DNA from: DAHUXD01 sp963805495
GTDB lineage: Bacteria; Acidobacteriota; Thermoanaerobaculia; UBA5066; Gp7-AA6
NCBI GenBank assembly: GCA_963805495.1
Contig: CAWDUQ010000002.1
Location: 1,674,001 to 1,738,000 of the forward strand
Reading direction: 5' to 3'
DNA length: 64,000 nucleotides
Both the position numbers and the translations under genes were made by a program. The number at the start of each line of letters is the position of its first letter. Positions within the stretch are counted from its first letter, which is position 1. The notes under the pieces were generated by a model, which ran no database searches, was not told where the DNA came from, and worked only from the letters and a program-made list of their open reading frames with translations. This document shows, piece after piece, positions 51,517 to 59,440 of this stretch.

Positions 51517-52230
51517 TCAGGAGACGGCGCGGCCGGGGTGCCAGACCGCTTTCCTGCGCGACATCTTCGGCGGTTTCGCCCGTTCGGGATGCGCGAGCAG
51601 CCTTCGGCGCCGGTCCTCCGGATCGCCCTCGGCCGCCTTCTCCATGTCTCCGCCTTCGTCGCGCGCGATCTCGATCAGCAGCCGGTCGGATACGGCGGAG
51701 CGCGGTTCTGCTTTCGTCACGTCCCGTCGGCCGGCCGCTTCGTCGCGGTGCTTGATCAGGAGCCACGGCGTCGTCTTCCCGGCCGCCCGGCGTCCGATGC
51801 GGACGAGGACCCAGCCGCCCTTGAGCTTCTCGCCGTCGAGGCGAAACTTCAGCTCCCCCTTCGAAAGGGCGGCATCCACGTCCGGGGACTCCGGAAACCA
51901 GCGGCCGCGATCCCAGATCATGACCGTGCCGCCGCCATATTCGCCTGCCGGGATGACACCCTCGAAGCGGTTGTACTCGATCGGATGGTCCTCGGTCGGC
52001 ATGGCCAGCCGCTTGTCCGACGGGTTGAGCGAAGGGCCCTTCGGGACGGCCCAGGACTTCATGACTCCGCCCCACTCGAGACGAAAGTCGTAGTGCAGCG
52101 CGGTCGCCCGATGCTTCTGAATCACGAACGCCAGGCGCTTCGTGCGTCGCCTCGGAGACAGCCCGCGCGGCTCGGGTGTGACGCCGAATCGGCGCCGACG
52201 TCGGTACGACTCGAGCCGGGTGCGCGCCAT
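51517..52230 (-). CDS. Stand-alone LigD-type 3'-phosphoesterase
   Basis: 237 residues, ATG 52230. The LigD phosphoesterase domain is clear: FVIQKHRATALHYDFRLEW (metal-binding His/Asp), MKSWAVPKGPSLNP, HPIEYNRFEGVIPAGEYGGG and WLLIKHRDEAA. It trims 3' phosphates/ribonucleotides at DNA ends in NHEJ. No ligase or polymerase domain follows. Divergent from topoisomerase IB; with Ku at 23198 it suggests an NHEJ system whose ligase lies elsewhere. Confidence 0.92.
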   Translation of the reverse strand: MARTRLESYRRRRRFGVTPEPRGLSPRRRTKRLAFVIQKHRATALHYDFRLEWGGVMKSWAVPKGPSLNPSDKRLAMPTEDHPIEYNRFEGVIPAGEYGGGTVMIWDRGRWFPESPDVDAALSKGELKFRLDGEKLKGGWVLVRIGRRAAGKTTPWLLIKHRDEAAGRRDVTKAEPRSAVSDRLLIEIARDEGGDMEKAAEGDPEDRRRRLLAHPERAKPPKMSRRKAVWHPGRAVS

Positions 52231-52244
52231 GCGCTCACTGATGT

Positions 52245-52260
52245 TTCAAGAAACGTGCCC
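52245..52260 (-). promoter_or_regulatory. Sigma-54 promoter of phosphoesterase gene
   Basis: Minus strand GGGCACGTTTCTTGAA: 9 of 11 positions; 14 bases before the ATG, near-leaderless. Confidence 0.55.
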
Positions 52261-52263
52261 TGC

Positions 52264-52279
52264 GGGCACGATTTCTGCT
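52264..52279 (+). promoter_or_regulatory. Sigma-54 promoter of topoisomerase IB gene
   Basis: GGGCACGATTTCTGCT: 9 of 11 positions; 14 bases before ATG 52294. Back to back with 52245-52260, the two -24 elements forming GTGCCCTGCGGGCAC. Confidence 0.6.
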
Positions 52280-52293
52280 CTTCGCCTCATCCC

Positions 52294-53340
52294 ATGACCG
52301 TGGTGGATCGGCTTCGGACGCGGGGCATCCGTCGCCTCGGCTCGCCGGCGGCCGGCTTCCGGTATCGGACGGCGCGCGGCGGCCGGCCCTCGGCGCACGA
52401 CCTTGCGCGGATCCGCGGCCTCATGGTGCCTCCCGCCTGGAGGGAGGTTCACATCAACCCTGCACCGGACGCGGCGGTCCAGGCCGTCGGACGGGACCGC
52501 GCCGGGCGCTGGCAATACCTCTACTCGCAACGCCAGCACCGGCTCCGGGAACGGCGCAAGCGCGTTCGCCTGGTCGCGCTCCTGCGGGCCCTGCCCGAGC
52601 TGCGCACCCGCGTCGCGGCGGACCTGAGACGCGAGGGACTGCCGAGGGAACGCGTGCTCGCGTCGATGGTGCGCCTTCTCATGCGCGGCTTCCTCCGGCC
52701 AGGCAGTCAAGCCTATGCGCAGGAGAACGGCACGTTCGGACTCGCGACGCTCCGGCCCCGGCACGTCCGCGTCCGGGGCGCTCGCGTCCTCCTGGAATAT
52801 CCCGGCAAGTCTCATCGCGTGCAGCGGCGCGAGATTTTCGACTCTTCGGCGGCGCGAGTGGTCCGCGCGCTTCTTGCGCAGCCCGGCCGACAGGTGTTCC
52901 GGTACCGCGGCGACGACGGCGTCTGGGTCGACGTCCGGCGCCGCCACATCAACTCCTACCTCCGCGAACGACTCGGAGCGCAGTTCACCGCAAAGGATTT
53001 CCGAACCTGGGCGGGAACGCTCCTGGGCGCCTGCGCGCTGGCGCGCGCCGGTTACCCGCGGCCGCCGACGAAAACGGCACTCCGGCGCCGAATTGCGCAG
53101 GCCATGCGCGAGACGTCGGCGCTCCTCGGCAACACGCCGGCGGTCTGCCGTGCCTCCTACGTGAGCCCGGCCGTGCTCGTGGCTTTCGAGAAGGGACGGC
53201 TCCTGGCCCTCCCCCCGACGCTCGACAGCCTGGTGCGCTCCCGGCCCCGCGCCCTGGAAGCCGTCGAGCGGCGGCTCGTTCGGCTGGTCGGCAGCCTCAA
53301 CGGCTTCTCGCCGGCGAGGCGGCGGTCCGTTAGGCCCTGA
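52294..53340 (+). CDS. DNA topoisomerase IB
   Basis: 348 residues, usual for the bacterial/poxvirus-like type IB enzyme that relaxes supercoils through a 3'-phosphotyrosine. N-terminal domain: GFRYRTARGGRPSAHDLARI, VPPAWREVHINPAP, WQYLYSQRQHRLRE. Catalytic domain: KDFRTWAGTLLGA with Arg and the active-site Tyr289 in CRASYVSPAVL. Further pocket residues (YAQENGTFGLATL) present. ATG without ribosome site. Confidence 0.94.
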   Translation: MTVVDRLRTRGIRRLGSPAAGFRYRTARGGRPSAHDLARIRGLMVPPAWREVHINPAPDAAVQAVGRDRAGRWQYLYSQRQHRLRERRKRVRLVALLRALPELRTRVAADLRREGLPRERVLASMVRLLMRGFLRPGSQAYAQENGTFGLATLRPRHVRVRGARVLLEYPGKSHRVQRREIFDSSAARVVRALLAQPGRQVFRYRGDDGVWVDVRRRHINSYLRERLGAQFTAKDFRTWAGTLLGACALARAGYPRPPTKTALRRRIAQAMRETSALLGNTPAVCRASYVSPAVLVAFEKGRLLALPPTLDSLVRSRPRALEAVERRLVRLVGSLNGFSPARRRSVRP

Positions 53341-53580
53341 TCCGCCGTTCCCGGCGGGACTCGAGCAGGCGGCAGCCACCCTGCCTCGCCAATCTGCCAT
53401 CCGTTCCGCCACGAGCCGATCCCGGCCTCGGCCTCTTCAACGTTGGCACATCTGTCGAGCGCACCGCGCAAACCTCCCGGCGGGTTCGCGAGGGGGGCAA
53501 ACCACGTTCCGGGTTCCGTTGCCCGAACGGACGACGCACCGGAAGGGCCACGCAGCCGGAGTCTGGCCGCAAACGAATCC

Positions 53581-53680
53581 TGGCGGAAGCGTGTGGGAGT
53601 CGAACCCACCCGTCCCGGCGCGAGGCCGCGACGCCGACGGATTTGAAGTCCGCGAGGGTCACCGGACCCCGTGCGCTTCC
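53581..53680 (-). tRNA. selC: tRNA-Sec (selenocysteine, anticodon TCA)
   Basis: On the minus strand the RNA begins GGAAGCGC and ends CGCTTCCG-CCA (CCA encoded at 53583-53581). T-arm GTGGGTTCGACTCCCAC, anticodon arm CGGACTTCAAATCCG with anticodon TCA (53646-53644), a long extra D-arm and a long variable arm: about 97 nucleotides before CCA, the shape unique to tRNA-Sec. A TATAG-type -10 lies at about 53691-53696. selA, selB and selD are not in this window. Confidence 0.93.
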
Positions 53681-53720
53681 GCCGCGCAGCCTATAACGCC
53701 CGGCGGCGGAAAGGTGCCGT

Positions 53721-53736
53721 CGGCGCGCGGCTTGCA
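53721..53736 (+). promoter_or_regulatory. Sigma-54-like promoter of ferritin-like gene 53767
   Basis: CGGCGCGCGGCTTGCA: 9 of 11 positions, 30 bases before ATG 53767. Divergent from the tRNA-Sec promoter region. Confidence 0.55.
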
Positions 53737-53766
53737 ATAGCATCGGGGACGAAAGGACCACTCACG

Positions 53767-54342
53767 ATGAAAGCACGCACCAGGAAGAAAGCCTCCCCGT
53801 CCCCTTCGAAGAAGCCGTTCCTCTCGGACATCCAGGAGCTTCGGGCCCGCGCCCGCCGCCACATCGACCAGGGGGCCGTCACCGAAGGATACCGCGCCGA
53901 CCGGGAGACCGTCGTCCGCGTCCTGAACGAGGCCCTCGCGACCGAGATCGTATGCGTCCTGCGCTACAAGCGGCACCACTACATGGCGGCCGGGATCCAC
54001 GCGCAGGCCGTCGCCCAGGAATTCCTCGAGCACGCCAACGAGGAGCAGGCACACGCGGACCAGATCGCGGAGCGAATCACCCAGCTCGGCGGCGAGCCCA
54101 ACTTCTCCCCGGAAGGGCTCTCCTCGCGGAGCCACTCGGAATACGTCGAAGGGACGACCCTCGTCGACATGATCCAGGAGGACCTGGTGGCCGAGCGCGT
54201 GGCGATCGAGTCCTACTCGGAGATCATCCGCTACCTCGGCAACGACGACCCGACGACGCGCCGGCTGATGGAGTCGATCCTCGCGATGGAGGAAGAGCAC
54301 GCGGAAGACCTGAAGACGCTGCTCCAGACGCTTTCGACGTAG
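53767..54342 (+). CDS. Bacterioferritin/Dps-like ferritin-family protein
   Basis: 191 residues, ATG 53767. After a basic N-terminus, a four-helix ferritin fold with a complete-looking di-iron set: LNEALATEIVCVLRYKRHHY, EHANEEQAHADQIAERI (ExxH), DLVAERVAIESYSEII and MEEEHAEDLKTLL (ExxH). Probably stores iron or destroys peroxide in the cytoplasm. Followed by a strong hairpin. Second ferritin-like protein in the window besides 15172-15765. Confidence 0.88.
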   Translation: MKARTRKKASPSPSKKPFLSDIQELRARARRHIDQGAVTEGYRADRETVVRVLNEALATEIVCVLRYKRHHYMAAGIHAQAVAQEFLEHANEEQAHADQIAERITQLGGEPNFSPEGLSSRSHSEYVEGTTLVDMIQEDLVAERVAIESYSEIIRYLGNDDPTTRRLMESILAMEEEHAEDLKTLLQTLST

Positions 54343-54344
54343 GG

Positions 54345-54374
54345 CCTCCAGCGCGGAGGATGCCGCGCTGGAGG
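54345..54374. terminator. Strong hairpin after ferritin-like gene
   Basis: CCTCCAGCGCGG, loop AGGATG, CCGCGCTGGAGG: perfect 12-bp stem between convergent genes, no U-run. Confidence 0.65.
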
Positions 54375-54481
54375 GGGCGAGAAAGGGCGGGGGCCATTCC
54401 CGCCGCTTCGCTCGTACGGCGAAAAGGTCTTCAACAACCCGGACCGCCATCTGGCCGAGCGCGTTCGGGTTGGCCGGCTCC

Positions 54482-55951
54482 TCATCGCGGATTCGCCTCC
54501 GGGAAGTATTCCTCGTGGATCGGGAAGTCATGGAGGTCGCGCGCGATCGCCGCCTCGAGAAACCGATCGACCCAGCGATAAATGTCGTAGTCGCTGACGG
54601 CCTGGCGCATGCGGCGCATCCGCCGCCGCTGCTCCGCAGCCGAGGCGCGCAGCGCGCGCTCGAGCGCTTCGGCGACGCCTTCCGTGTCGTAGGGATTGAC
54701 GAGAAAGGCCCCGCGCTGCAGCTGGGCCGCGGCGCCCGCGAACTCCGACAGCACCAGTGCGCCGTCCTCGTGGACATGCGTCGCGCAATACTCCTTCGAA
54801 ACGAGGTTCATGCCGTCCTTCAGGGGCGTGACGAGGGCCACGTCCGCGGCCAGGTAGTAGGCCGGCAACCGCGGCCACTCGAGATTTCTGTAGATGTAGT
54901 GCACCGGGACCCAGCCGGACCGCGTGAACTGCCCGTTGATCTCACCGACGAGGCGCTCGATCTCGACCTTCTGGCGCTGGTAGCGCGGGATGTCCTCGCG
55001 GCTTGGAAGCACCACCTGGACAAACGTCACCTGGCCCTCGAGATCGGGATGCCGGATCAACAGCGTGCGGAACGCCTCGAGCTTGAGTGGGATCCCCTTG
55101 GTGTAGTCGAGCCGGTCGATTCCCAGCACGATCTTTCGGTTCGGTTCGTCCTCCCGGATGCTCCGGAACTTGGACAGCACCGCCGGGTCGCTCGCGCGCC
55201 GGGCGAATTCCGCGAAGTCGATCGAGATGGGAAAGGAACCGACGCGCACCTCGCGGCCGTCGATCGCGACCGTCCGCACGTCGCCCTTGCCGGAGATCTC
55301 GGCGTCCTTCAGCAGCATCCTCACGCACTGAAGAAAGTTCCGGCGCCCGCCGACCGTCTGAAATCCGACGAGGTCGTGCTCGAGGATCGCGCGCAGGATC
55401 TGGAAGCGCCACGGCAGCTTGAGGAAGATGTCCAGAGACGGAAACGGGATGTGGAGAAAAAAACCGATCCGGCCCCGGAAGCCCAGCCGCCGCAACTCGC
55501 GGCCCACCGCGAAGAGCTGATAGTCGTGGATCCAGACGAAGTCGTCTTCCCCGGCCTCGGCGAACGTCGCCTCGGCGAACCGACGGTTGACGGTTTCGTA
55601 GGCGCTCCAGTATCCGGGGCGGAACCGGCAGAGCGAGGGAAGGTCGTGGAACAGCGGCCACAGAATCTCGTTGGAGAAGCCGTGGTAGAAGTCGTCGCGC
55701 TCGGCCTCCGACAGCGGGACGGGAACGAGGTCGAAACCGTAATGCTGCTGGGCCGCCGCAAAAACCGCCTCGGCATTGTCGAGCTCCTCCCGGGTCACTC
55801 CCGGCCAGCCGACCCACCGCCCTCCCCGATCCTGGAGGACCGGTCGAAGGGCCGTCACGAGACCGCCGCTGCCGGGCTCGACCGTCCAGACGCCTTCCGG
55901 ATCGCGCGCGAGGGCGAAAGGCAGCCGGTTCGAAACGACGATCAGGCCCAC
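54482..55951 (-). CDS. otsA: Trehalose-6-phosphate synthase
   Basis: 489 residues, full-length GT20 enzyme joining UDP-glucose and glucose-6-phosphate. LIVVSNRLPF start, WVGWPGV, WIHDYQLF, IGFFLHIPFPS, GIDRLDYTKGIPLKLEAF and TPLKDGMNLVSKEYCA are all family markers. Overlaps otsB by 10 bases and is translated after it. Its substrate UDP-glucose would come from GalU, whose gene here is frameshifted. Confidence 0.95.
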   Translation of the reverse strand: MGLIVVSNRLPFALARDPEGVWTVEPGSGGLVTALRPVLQDRGGRWVGWPGVTREELDNAEAVFAAAQQHYGFDLVPVPLSEAERDDFYHGFSNEILWPLFHDLPSLCRFRPGYWSAYETVNRRFAEATFAEAGEDDFVWIHDYQLFAVGRELRRLGFRGRIGFFLHIPFPSLDIFLKLPWRFQILRAILEHDLVGFQTVGGRRNFLQCVRMLLKDAEISGKGDVRTVAIDGREVRVGSFPISIDFAEFARRASDPAVLSKFRSIREDEPNRKIVLGIDRLDYTKGIPLKLEAFRTLLIRHPDLEGQVTFVQVVLPSREDIPRYQRQKVEIERLVGEINGQFTRSGWVPVHYIYRNLEWPRLPAYYLAADVALVTPLKDGMNLVSKEYCATHVHEDGALVLSEFAGAAAQLQRGAFLVNPYDTEGVAEALERALRASAAEQRRRMRRMRQAVSDYDIYRWVDRFLEAAIARDLHDFPIHEEYFPEANPR

Positions 55952-56742
55952 TTTGGATTCCAGTCCGGAGCGCCCGTCCCCATCCAGAGTCTCAAGAACA
56001 TGAGGAGATCGTCCGGAGGATACAGCCAGACATCGGCCCGCGTCTCGCGAGGGACGGGTCGCACGAGAGCGCCCAGTCCCCGCCCGCGGATCTCGGCGAA
56101 CGCATCTTCGTCCGTGTCATCGTCCCCGAGATAAGCGGCCGGCACGCCGGGCGCCTCCTCCGCGAGTACGCGCTCGACCACCCTGCCCTTTCCGATGCCC
56201 GCCGGCCGGAGCTCGACGCCGCCGTCGAAGACCCGGATATCGAGGCCCGCCTCGCGCGCCGGCCCCGACCAGCGGGCCAGCACTTCCGGGCCGGCTCGAG
56301 CGAATGACTCCGGCGCCGCGCGCGCGTGAAGCGCCAGGCCGAACGGCTTCGTCTCGAGGAGCCCCTGCCAGCCGCGGTCACGCACCCAGCGCGCGACCTC
56401 CGCGACGAGCTTCCCGACGGAGTCCGCCACGGGCGCGACGTCGCGCTCGCCCGCGGGCGAGGAGTGCTCGAGGCCGTGGGAGCCCCACAGCTCGATCGGA
56501 AGGCCGACGAGGCGACCGACGTCGTCGAGCGGCCGCCCGCTCACGACGGCGAGGCGCGTCCGCCCGTCGTTGGCGACATCGGCCAGGACCTCCCGGACGC
56601 CCGGGTAGGGTTCGGCCCGCGCGCGATCCTTCGCAAACGGCGCGAGCGTCCCGTCGTAGTCGAGAAGGAGCGCCCGGCGCGGCGCCTCGCGCACGCGAGA
56701 AAAGAAGGCCACGGGCTCGAAAGCGGCATTCAGGATTCGCAT
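55942..56742 (-). CDS. otsB: Trehalose-6-phosphate phosphatase
   Basis: 266 residues, ATG 56742. HAD-type phosphatase: motif I LLLDYDGTLAPF, motif II VVSGRP, ELWGSHGLEHSSPAG, motif III KGRVVERVL and IV YLGDDDTDEDAF. Completes trehalose synthesis for osmotic or desiccation protection. Transcribed with otsA. No sigma-54 site upstream. Confidence 0.93.
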   Translation of the reverse strand: MRILNAAFEPVAFFSRVREAPRRALLLDYDGTLAPFAKDRARAEPYPGVREVLADVANDGRTRLAVVSGRPLDDVGRLVGLPIELWGSHGLEHSSPAGERDVAPVADSVGKLVAEVARWVRDRGWQGLLETKPFGLALHARAAPESFARAGPEVLARWSGPAREAGLDIRVFDGGVELRPAGIGKGRVVERVLAEEAPGVPAAYLGDDDTDEDAFAEIRGRGLGALVRPVPRETRADVWLYPPDDLLMFLRLWMGTGAPDWNPKWA

Positions 56743-56904
56743 CAGAGAACGTGGCGAGCGAACGCGGACCCGCGCCGGCGCTCCAGCCACATCGCCGCCA
56801 CTACGATACGGGAGACACCGTCGGCCGGCCAGCACCTTCCCGAGTCTTTCCGCCAAGAAGTTGTCCTCTGTCCTTGCGCCACACGGCCGACCTCCCCGGC
56901 CATC

Positions 56905-56921
56905 ATATCGGATCGCGATAT
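56905..56921. promoter_or_regulatory. Palindrome upstream of marR, possible operator
   Basis: ATATCG-GATCG-CGATAT, overlapped by a -10-like TATACT (56919-56924). Size and position fit autorepression by the MarR protein. Confidence 0.5.
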
Positions 56922-56934
56922 ACTCGCGAACGCG

Positions 56935-57375
56935 ATGGCACGCCGACTCACCGACGCCGACTTCGGCGGCCTCGCGCGGTTTCGCCAGGCGCTTCGGCGG
57001 TTCCTGAGGTTCTCGGAAGACGCGGCGCGGCGTGCCGGCATCTCGCCGGCCCAGTACCAGCTCCTGCTCTTCGTCCGCGACTTCGAGTCGCCGCCCACGA
57101 TCGCCGATCTCGCCGACCGCCTCCAGGTCAGCCATCACAGCACCGTGGGATTGATCGACCGCTCGGAGACGGCGGGGCTCGTGGCCCGGCGGCGCGACCG
57201 GGAGGACGCCCGGCGGGTCCGGGTTCGCCTCACGTCGAGAGGAGGTGCGATCCTCACCCGCCTCGTCCGGGAACACTATGCCCGGCTGGGCGAGCTCCGT
57301 CGTGCGGTCCCATCCGCCCGCTTGTTCGAGCGGCCGCGGGCGCAGACTCCACCCCGTCGGCGGCCGCCCCGCTGA
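56935..57375 (+). CDS. MarR-family transcription regulator
   Basis: 146 residues, ATG 56935, no ribosome site. MarR winged helix: GISPAQYQLLLFVRDF, TIADLADRLQVSHHSTVGLIDRSE (recognition helix), wing RRRDREDARRVRVRLTSRG. Divergent from the trehalose genes and autoregulated if the palindrome is its operator. The ligand is unknown; the C-terminus is Arg/Pro-rich. Confidence 0.9.
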   Translation: MARRLTDADFGGLARFRQALRRFLRFSEDAARRAGISPAQYQLLLFVRDFESPPTIADLADRLQVSHHSTVGLIDRSETAGLVARRRDREDARRVRVRLTSRGGAILTRLVREHYARLGELRRAVPSARLFERPRAQTPPRRRPPR

Positions 57376-57596
57376 AGCCGGATGCGAGGCCTGCGGGCGG
57401 AGTCGCGGCACGGGCCTCGGGCTTTTCGACATTTTCCCGACCGGCACGAAGACCCTCGTGACCCGTTCGCGACGCAAAGCGTCAGCACCTGCGGCGTATT
57501 GACGTGGACGGCAGGACGATTCGGAGCGAACGCATGATTGCTCCCGCGCTCCCCTCTCCGTCGACGCACGGCGCCGCTCCGGGATCCGCACCTGTG

Positions 57597-57602
57597 TAGA
57601 AT
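57597..57602 (+). promoter_or_regulatory. -10 box (TGTGTAGAAT) of channel gene
   Basis: Extended -10 TGTG-TAGAAT, 12 bases before ATG 57615; no ribosome site, so a very short leader. Confidence 0.4.
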
Positions 57603-57614
57603 CGGTCAACTCCC

Positions 57615-58307
57615 ATGCGGCGTCTGCCGAGCTTCTGGCGGGACGACAAGGGCCTGAGCGCGCTGCTCCTGACCCTGGTAGCGACGCTCTTCGTGGCGCC
57701 CCCGCTGGTGGTCTCGGGAATGCTGGGTCCGATCGTCCTCGACGGGGTCTTCTCGCTCGTACTCATCAGCGGAGTCGCGGCCCTCTCCCATCGGCGCCTC
57801 CTGAAGGTCCTCGCGACGATTCTCGCGGTCCTCGCCGTGGCGACCCGCGCATGGACGATCTTCTCGTCGTCGCCGGCCGTCGCGCAGGCCAGCCGGTGGC
57901 TGGCGTTGATCTCGCTCCTCGTGCTGACCGTCCTCACGCTGGTGCAGGTCTTTCGGGCGGGCCCCATCACGAGGCACCGCATCGGAGGCGCGGTCGCGGC
58001 GTACCTTCTGCTCGGACTGACGTGGTCGACGGCGTACGAGATCGTCCTCGCCCGCATCCCGGACGCGCTCCGCCTTCCCGCGAACGAGAATCACCTGCTC
58101 GGCGTCGTCTACTTCAGCTTTGTGACGCTGACGACCGTCGGCTACGGCGACATCACTCCCGTGGCCCCGATCGCGCGCAGCCTCGCCACGAGCGAGGCCC
58201 TCGTCGGCCAGCTCTTCCCCGCGATCCTGATCGCCCGCCTGGTTTCGATGGAGATCTCGGGGCGGGAACGCCACCGGATCGAGTCGGAGGACGCCCCAAA
58301 AAAGTAA
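57615..58307 (+). CDS. Two-pore-type potassium channel
   Basis: 230 residues. Membrane helices near 17-37, 40-58, 62-80, 92-112 and 127-147, then the pore: YFSFVTLTTVGYGDITPVAP with the K+ selectivity filter TVGYGD, and a last helix (LFPAILIARLVSMEI). No regulatory C-terminal domain (RCK/cNMP). Ion-channel (Ion_trans_2) family; conducts K+ across the inner membrane. Confidence 0.88.
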   Translation: MRRLPSFWRDDKGLSALLLTLVATLFVAPPLVVSGMLGPIVLDGVFSLVLISGVAALSHRRLLKVLATILAVLAVATRAWTIFSSSPAVAQASRWLALISLLVLTVLTLVQVFRAGPITRHRIGGAVAAYLLLGLTWSTAYEIVLARIPDALRLPANENHLLGVVYFSFVTLTTVGYGDITPVAPIARSLATSEALVGQLFPAILIARLVSMEISGRERHRIESEDAPKK

Positions 58308-58346
58308 GCCCGCGCGCCGGGCCCCGTCGGCCCCAACGCGCGGGCT
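58307..58346. terminator. Hairpin between convergent genes
   Basis: AGCCCGCGCG and CGCGCGGGCT form a perfect 10-bp stem with a 20-base GC-rich loop, starting at the channel gene's stop codon. Confidence 0.6.
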
Positions 58347-58372
58347 CCTCGAGCCCGGAATCCTCGTCCGGA

Positions 58373-58975
58373 CTACTTGGGCGACACCGTGATGTTCTCG
58401 AGCCGCACCGGCTCGCCCATGTAGTTGTTGAGCTTGAGCTTGCCCGTCTTCGGGTCGATCGAGGCCTTGCCGGCCACCACGATCTTGCCCTCGCCCTTCT
58501 TGGCGCCCTTGGCGAACCGCATCTCGATGACGGTCGCGTCGTACTTGTTCGCGGCGCCGGGCGAGAGCATCGCCGCTCCCGAGAGCGGGCGGTTCGTCGC
58601 AATGACGACCTGGCGCGTGCCGTCCGGCAGGTCGTTCGAGCGCGCGTAGAAGAGGGCGTCGCCCATCGTCTCGGAGCCCTTGATGTAGCCGACCTGCGGC
58701 AGGTCCTGCATGATGTTGACCATCGCCTGCGAGCCCGAAGCCTTGAGCACGTTCTCGAGGAGCGCGCGCTCGCCGTCGGTCGACCAGCGGTTGATGACGA
58801 TCTCGACGACGCCGGACTGGCCGCTCGTCACGCTGACGGCGAAGCCGGTGAACCTCTCGACGGCAACGTTGCCGGGCTCCGGGGCCTTCTTGTTGACCGC
58901 CTGAGCCGAGGCGGACGCCGCCACGGCAAGAGCACTTCCGATCACAGCCAGGACGAGTCCAGGACGCGGTTTCAT
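58373..58975 (-). CDS. Exported protein of unknown function
   Basis: 200 residues, ATG 58975 behind AGGAGG. Signal peptide with cleavage near ASAQA. Mature domain includes GVVEIVINRWSTDGERALLE, NIMQDLPQVGYIKGSETMGD, QVVIATNRPLSGAAMLSPGA and a C-terminal VRLENITVSPK. I do not recognise a named family with known function. A -10-like TAGAGT lies about 45 bases upstream. Confidence 0.7.
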   Translation of the reverse strand: MKPRPGLVLAVIGSALAVAASASAQAVNKKAPEPGNVAVERFTGFAVSVTSGQSGVVEIVINRWSTDGERALLENVLKASGSQAMVNIMQDLPQVGYIKGSETMGDALFYARSNDLPDGTRQVVIATNRPLSGAAMLSPGAANKYDATVIEMRFAKGAKKGEGKIVVAGKASIDPKTGKLKLNNYMGEPVRLENITVSPK

Positions 58976-59053
58976 TGAATCCTCCTCTGACGCCTTCGAC
59001 CGGGGGTGGTCGAGCGCGCCCGCTACTCTATCCCGAGGGGAGGCGACCGGGAG

Positions 59054-59374
59054 TCAGGTCAGGTAACCGGCCCGAACGGCCTGCAAAACGGCCCTCGTCC
59101 GATCGCGCACGCCGAGTTTCGACAGGATGCTGGAAACGTGGTTCTTGACGGTGCCCTCGACGAGATTGAGGGCCCGGGCGATCTCGCGGTTGCTGTAACC
59201 GCCGGTCAACAGCCGCAGGACCTCGACCTCCCTCCCCGTCAGCGGGTCCGCCGGTTCGAGCCGCGGGAAGTTCGCCACGAGGAAGACGCGAATCAAGCGC
59301 CGGACAACGCGCCGCCGGAGGTCCTGGCGCTCTGGCAGGAGCTCCAGGCCCGGGCCGAGAAGCGCCTCGGTCAC
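59054..59374 (-). CDS. LuxR/NarL-type HTH protein without receiver
   Basis: 106 residues from GTG 59374. The C-terminal 65 residues are a full GerE HTH: DPLTGREVEVLRLLTGGYSN, REIARALNLVEGTVKNHVSS, ILSKLGVRDRTRAVLQAVRA. The N-terminal 40 residues look like a linker (LRRRVVRRLIRVF); there is no room for a receiver because the amidase gene ends 66 bases upstream. Either a natural HTH-only regulator or the tail of a truncated NarL-type gene. Confidence 0.75.
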   Translation of the reverse strand: MTEALLGPGLELLPERQDLRRRVVRRLIRVFLVANFPRLEPADPLTGREVEVLRLLTGGYSNREIARALNLVEGTVKNHVSSILSKLGVRDRTRAVLQAVRAGYLT

Positions 59375-59440
59375 CGCGCGATCGAATTTCGACAGTACGG
59401 GATCGCGGCGGCGGACTGAGCCTCGCCGCCGCCCGTCGGC

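Noticed and set aside
53424..53450. TGGCACATCTGTCGAG near 53443 as a further sigma-54 site
   Set aside because: The -12 GC is missing and no gene follows on that strand before the antisense tRNA-Sec.
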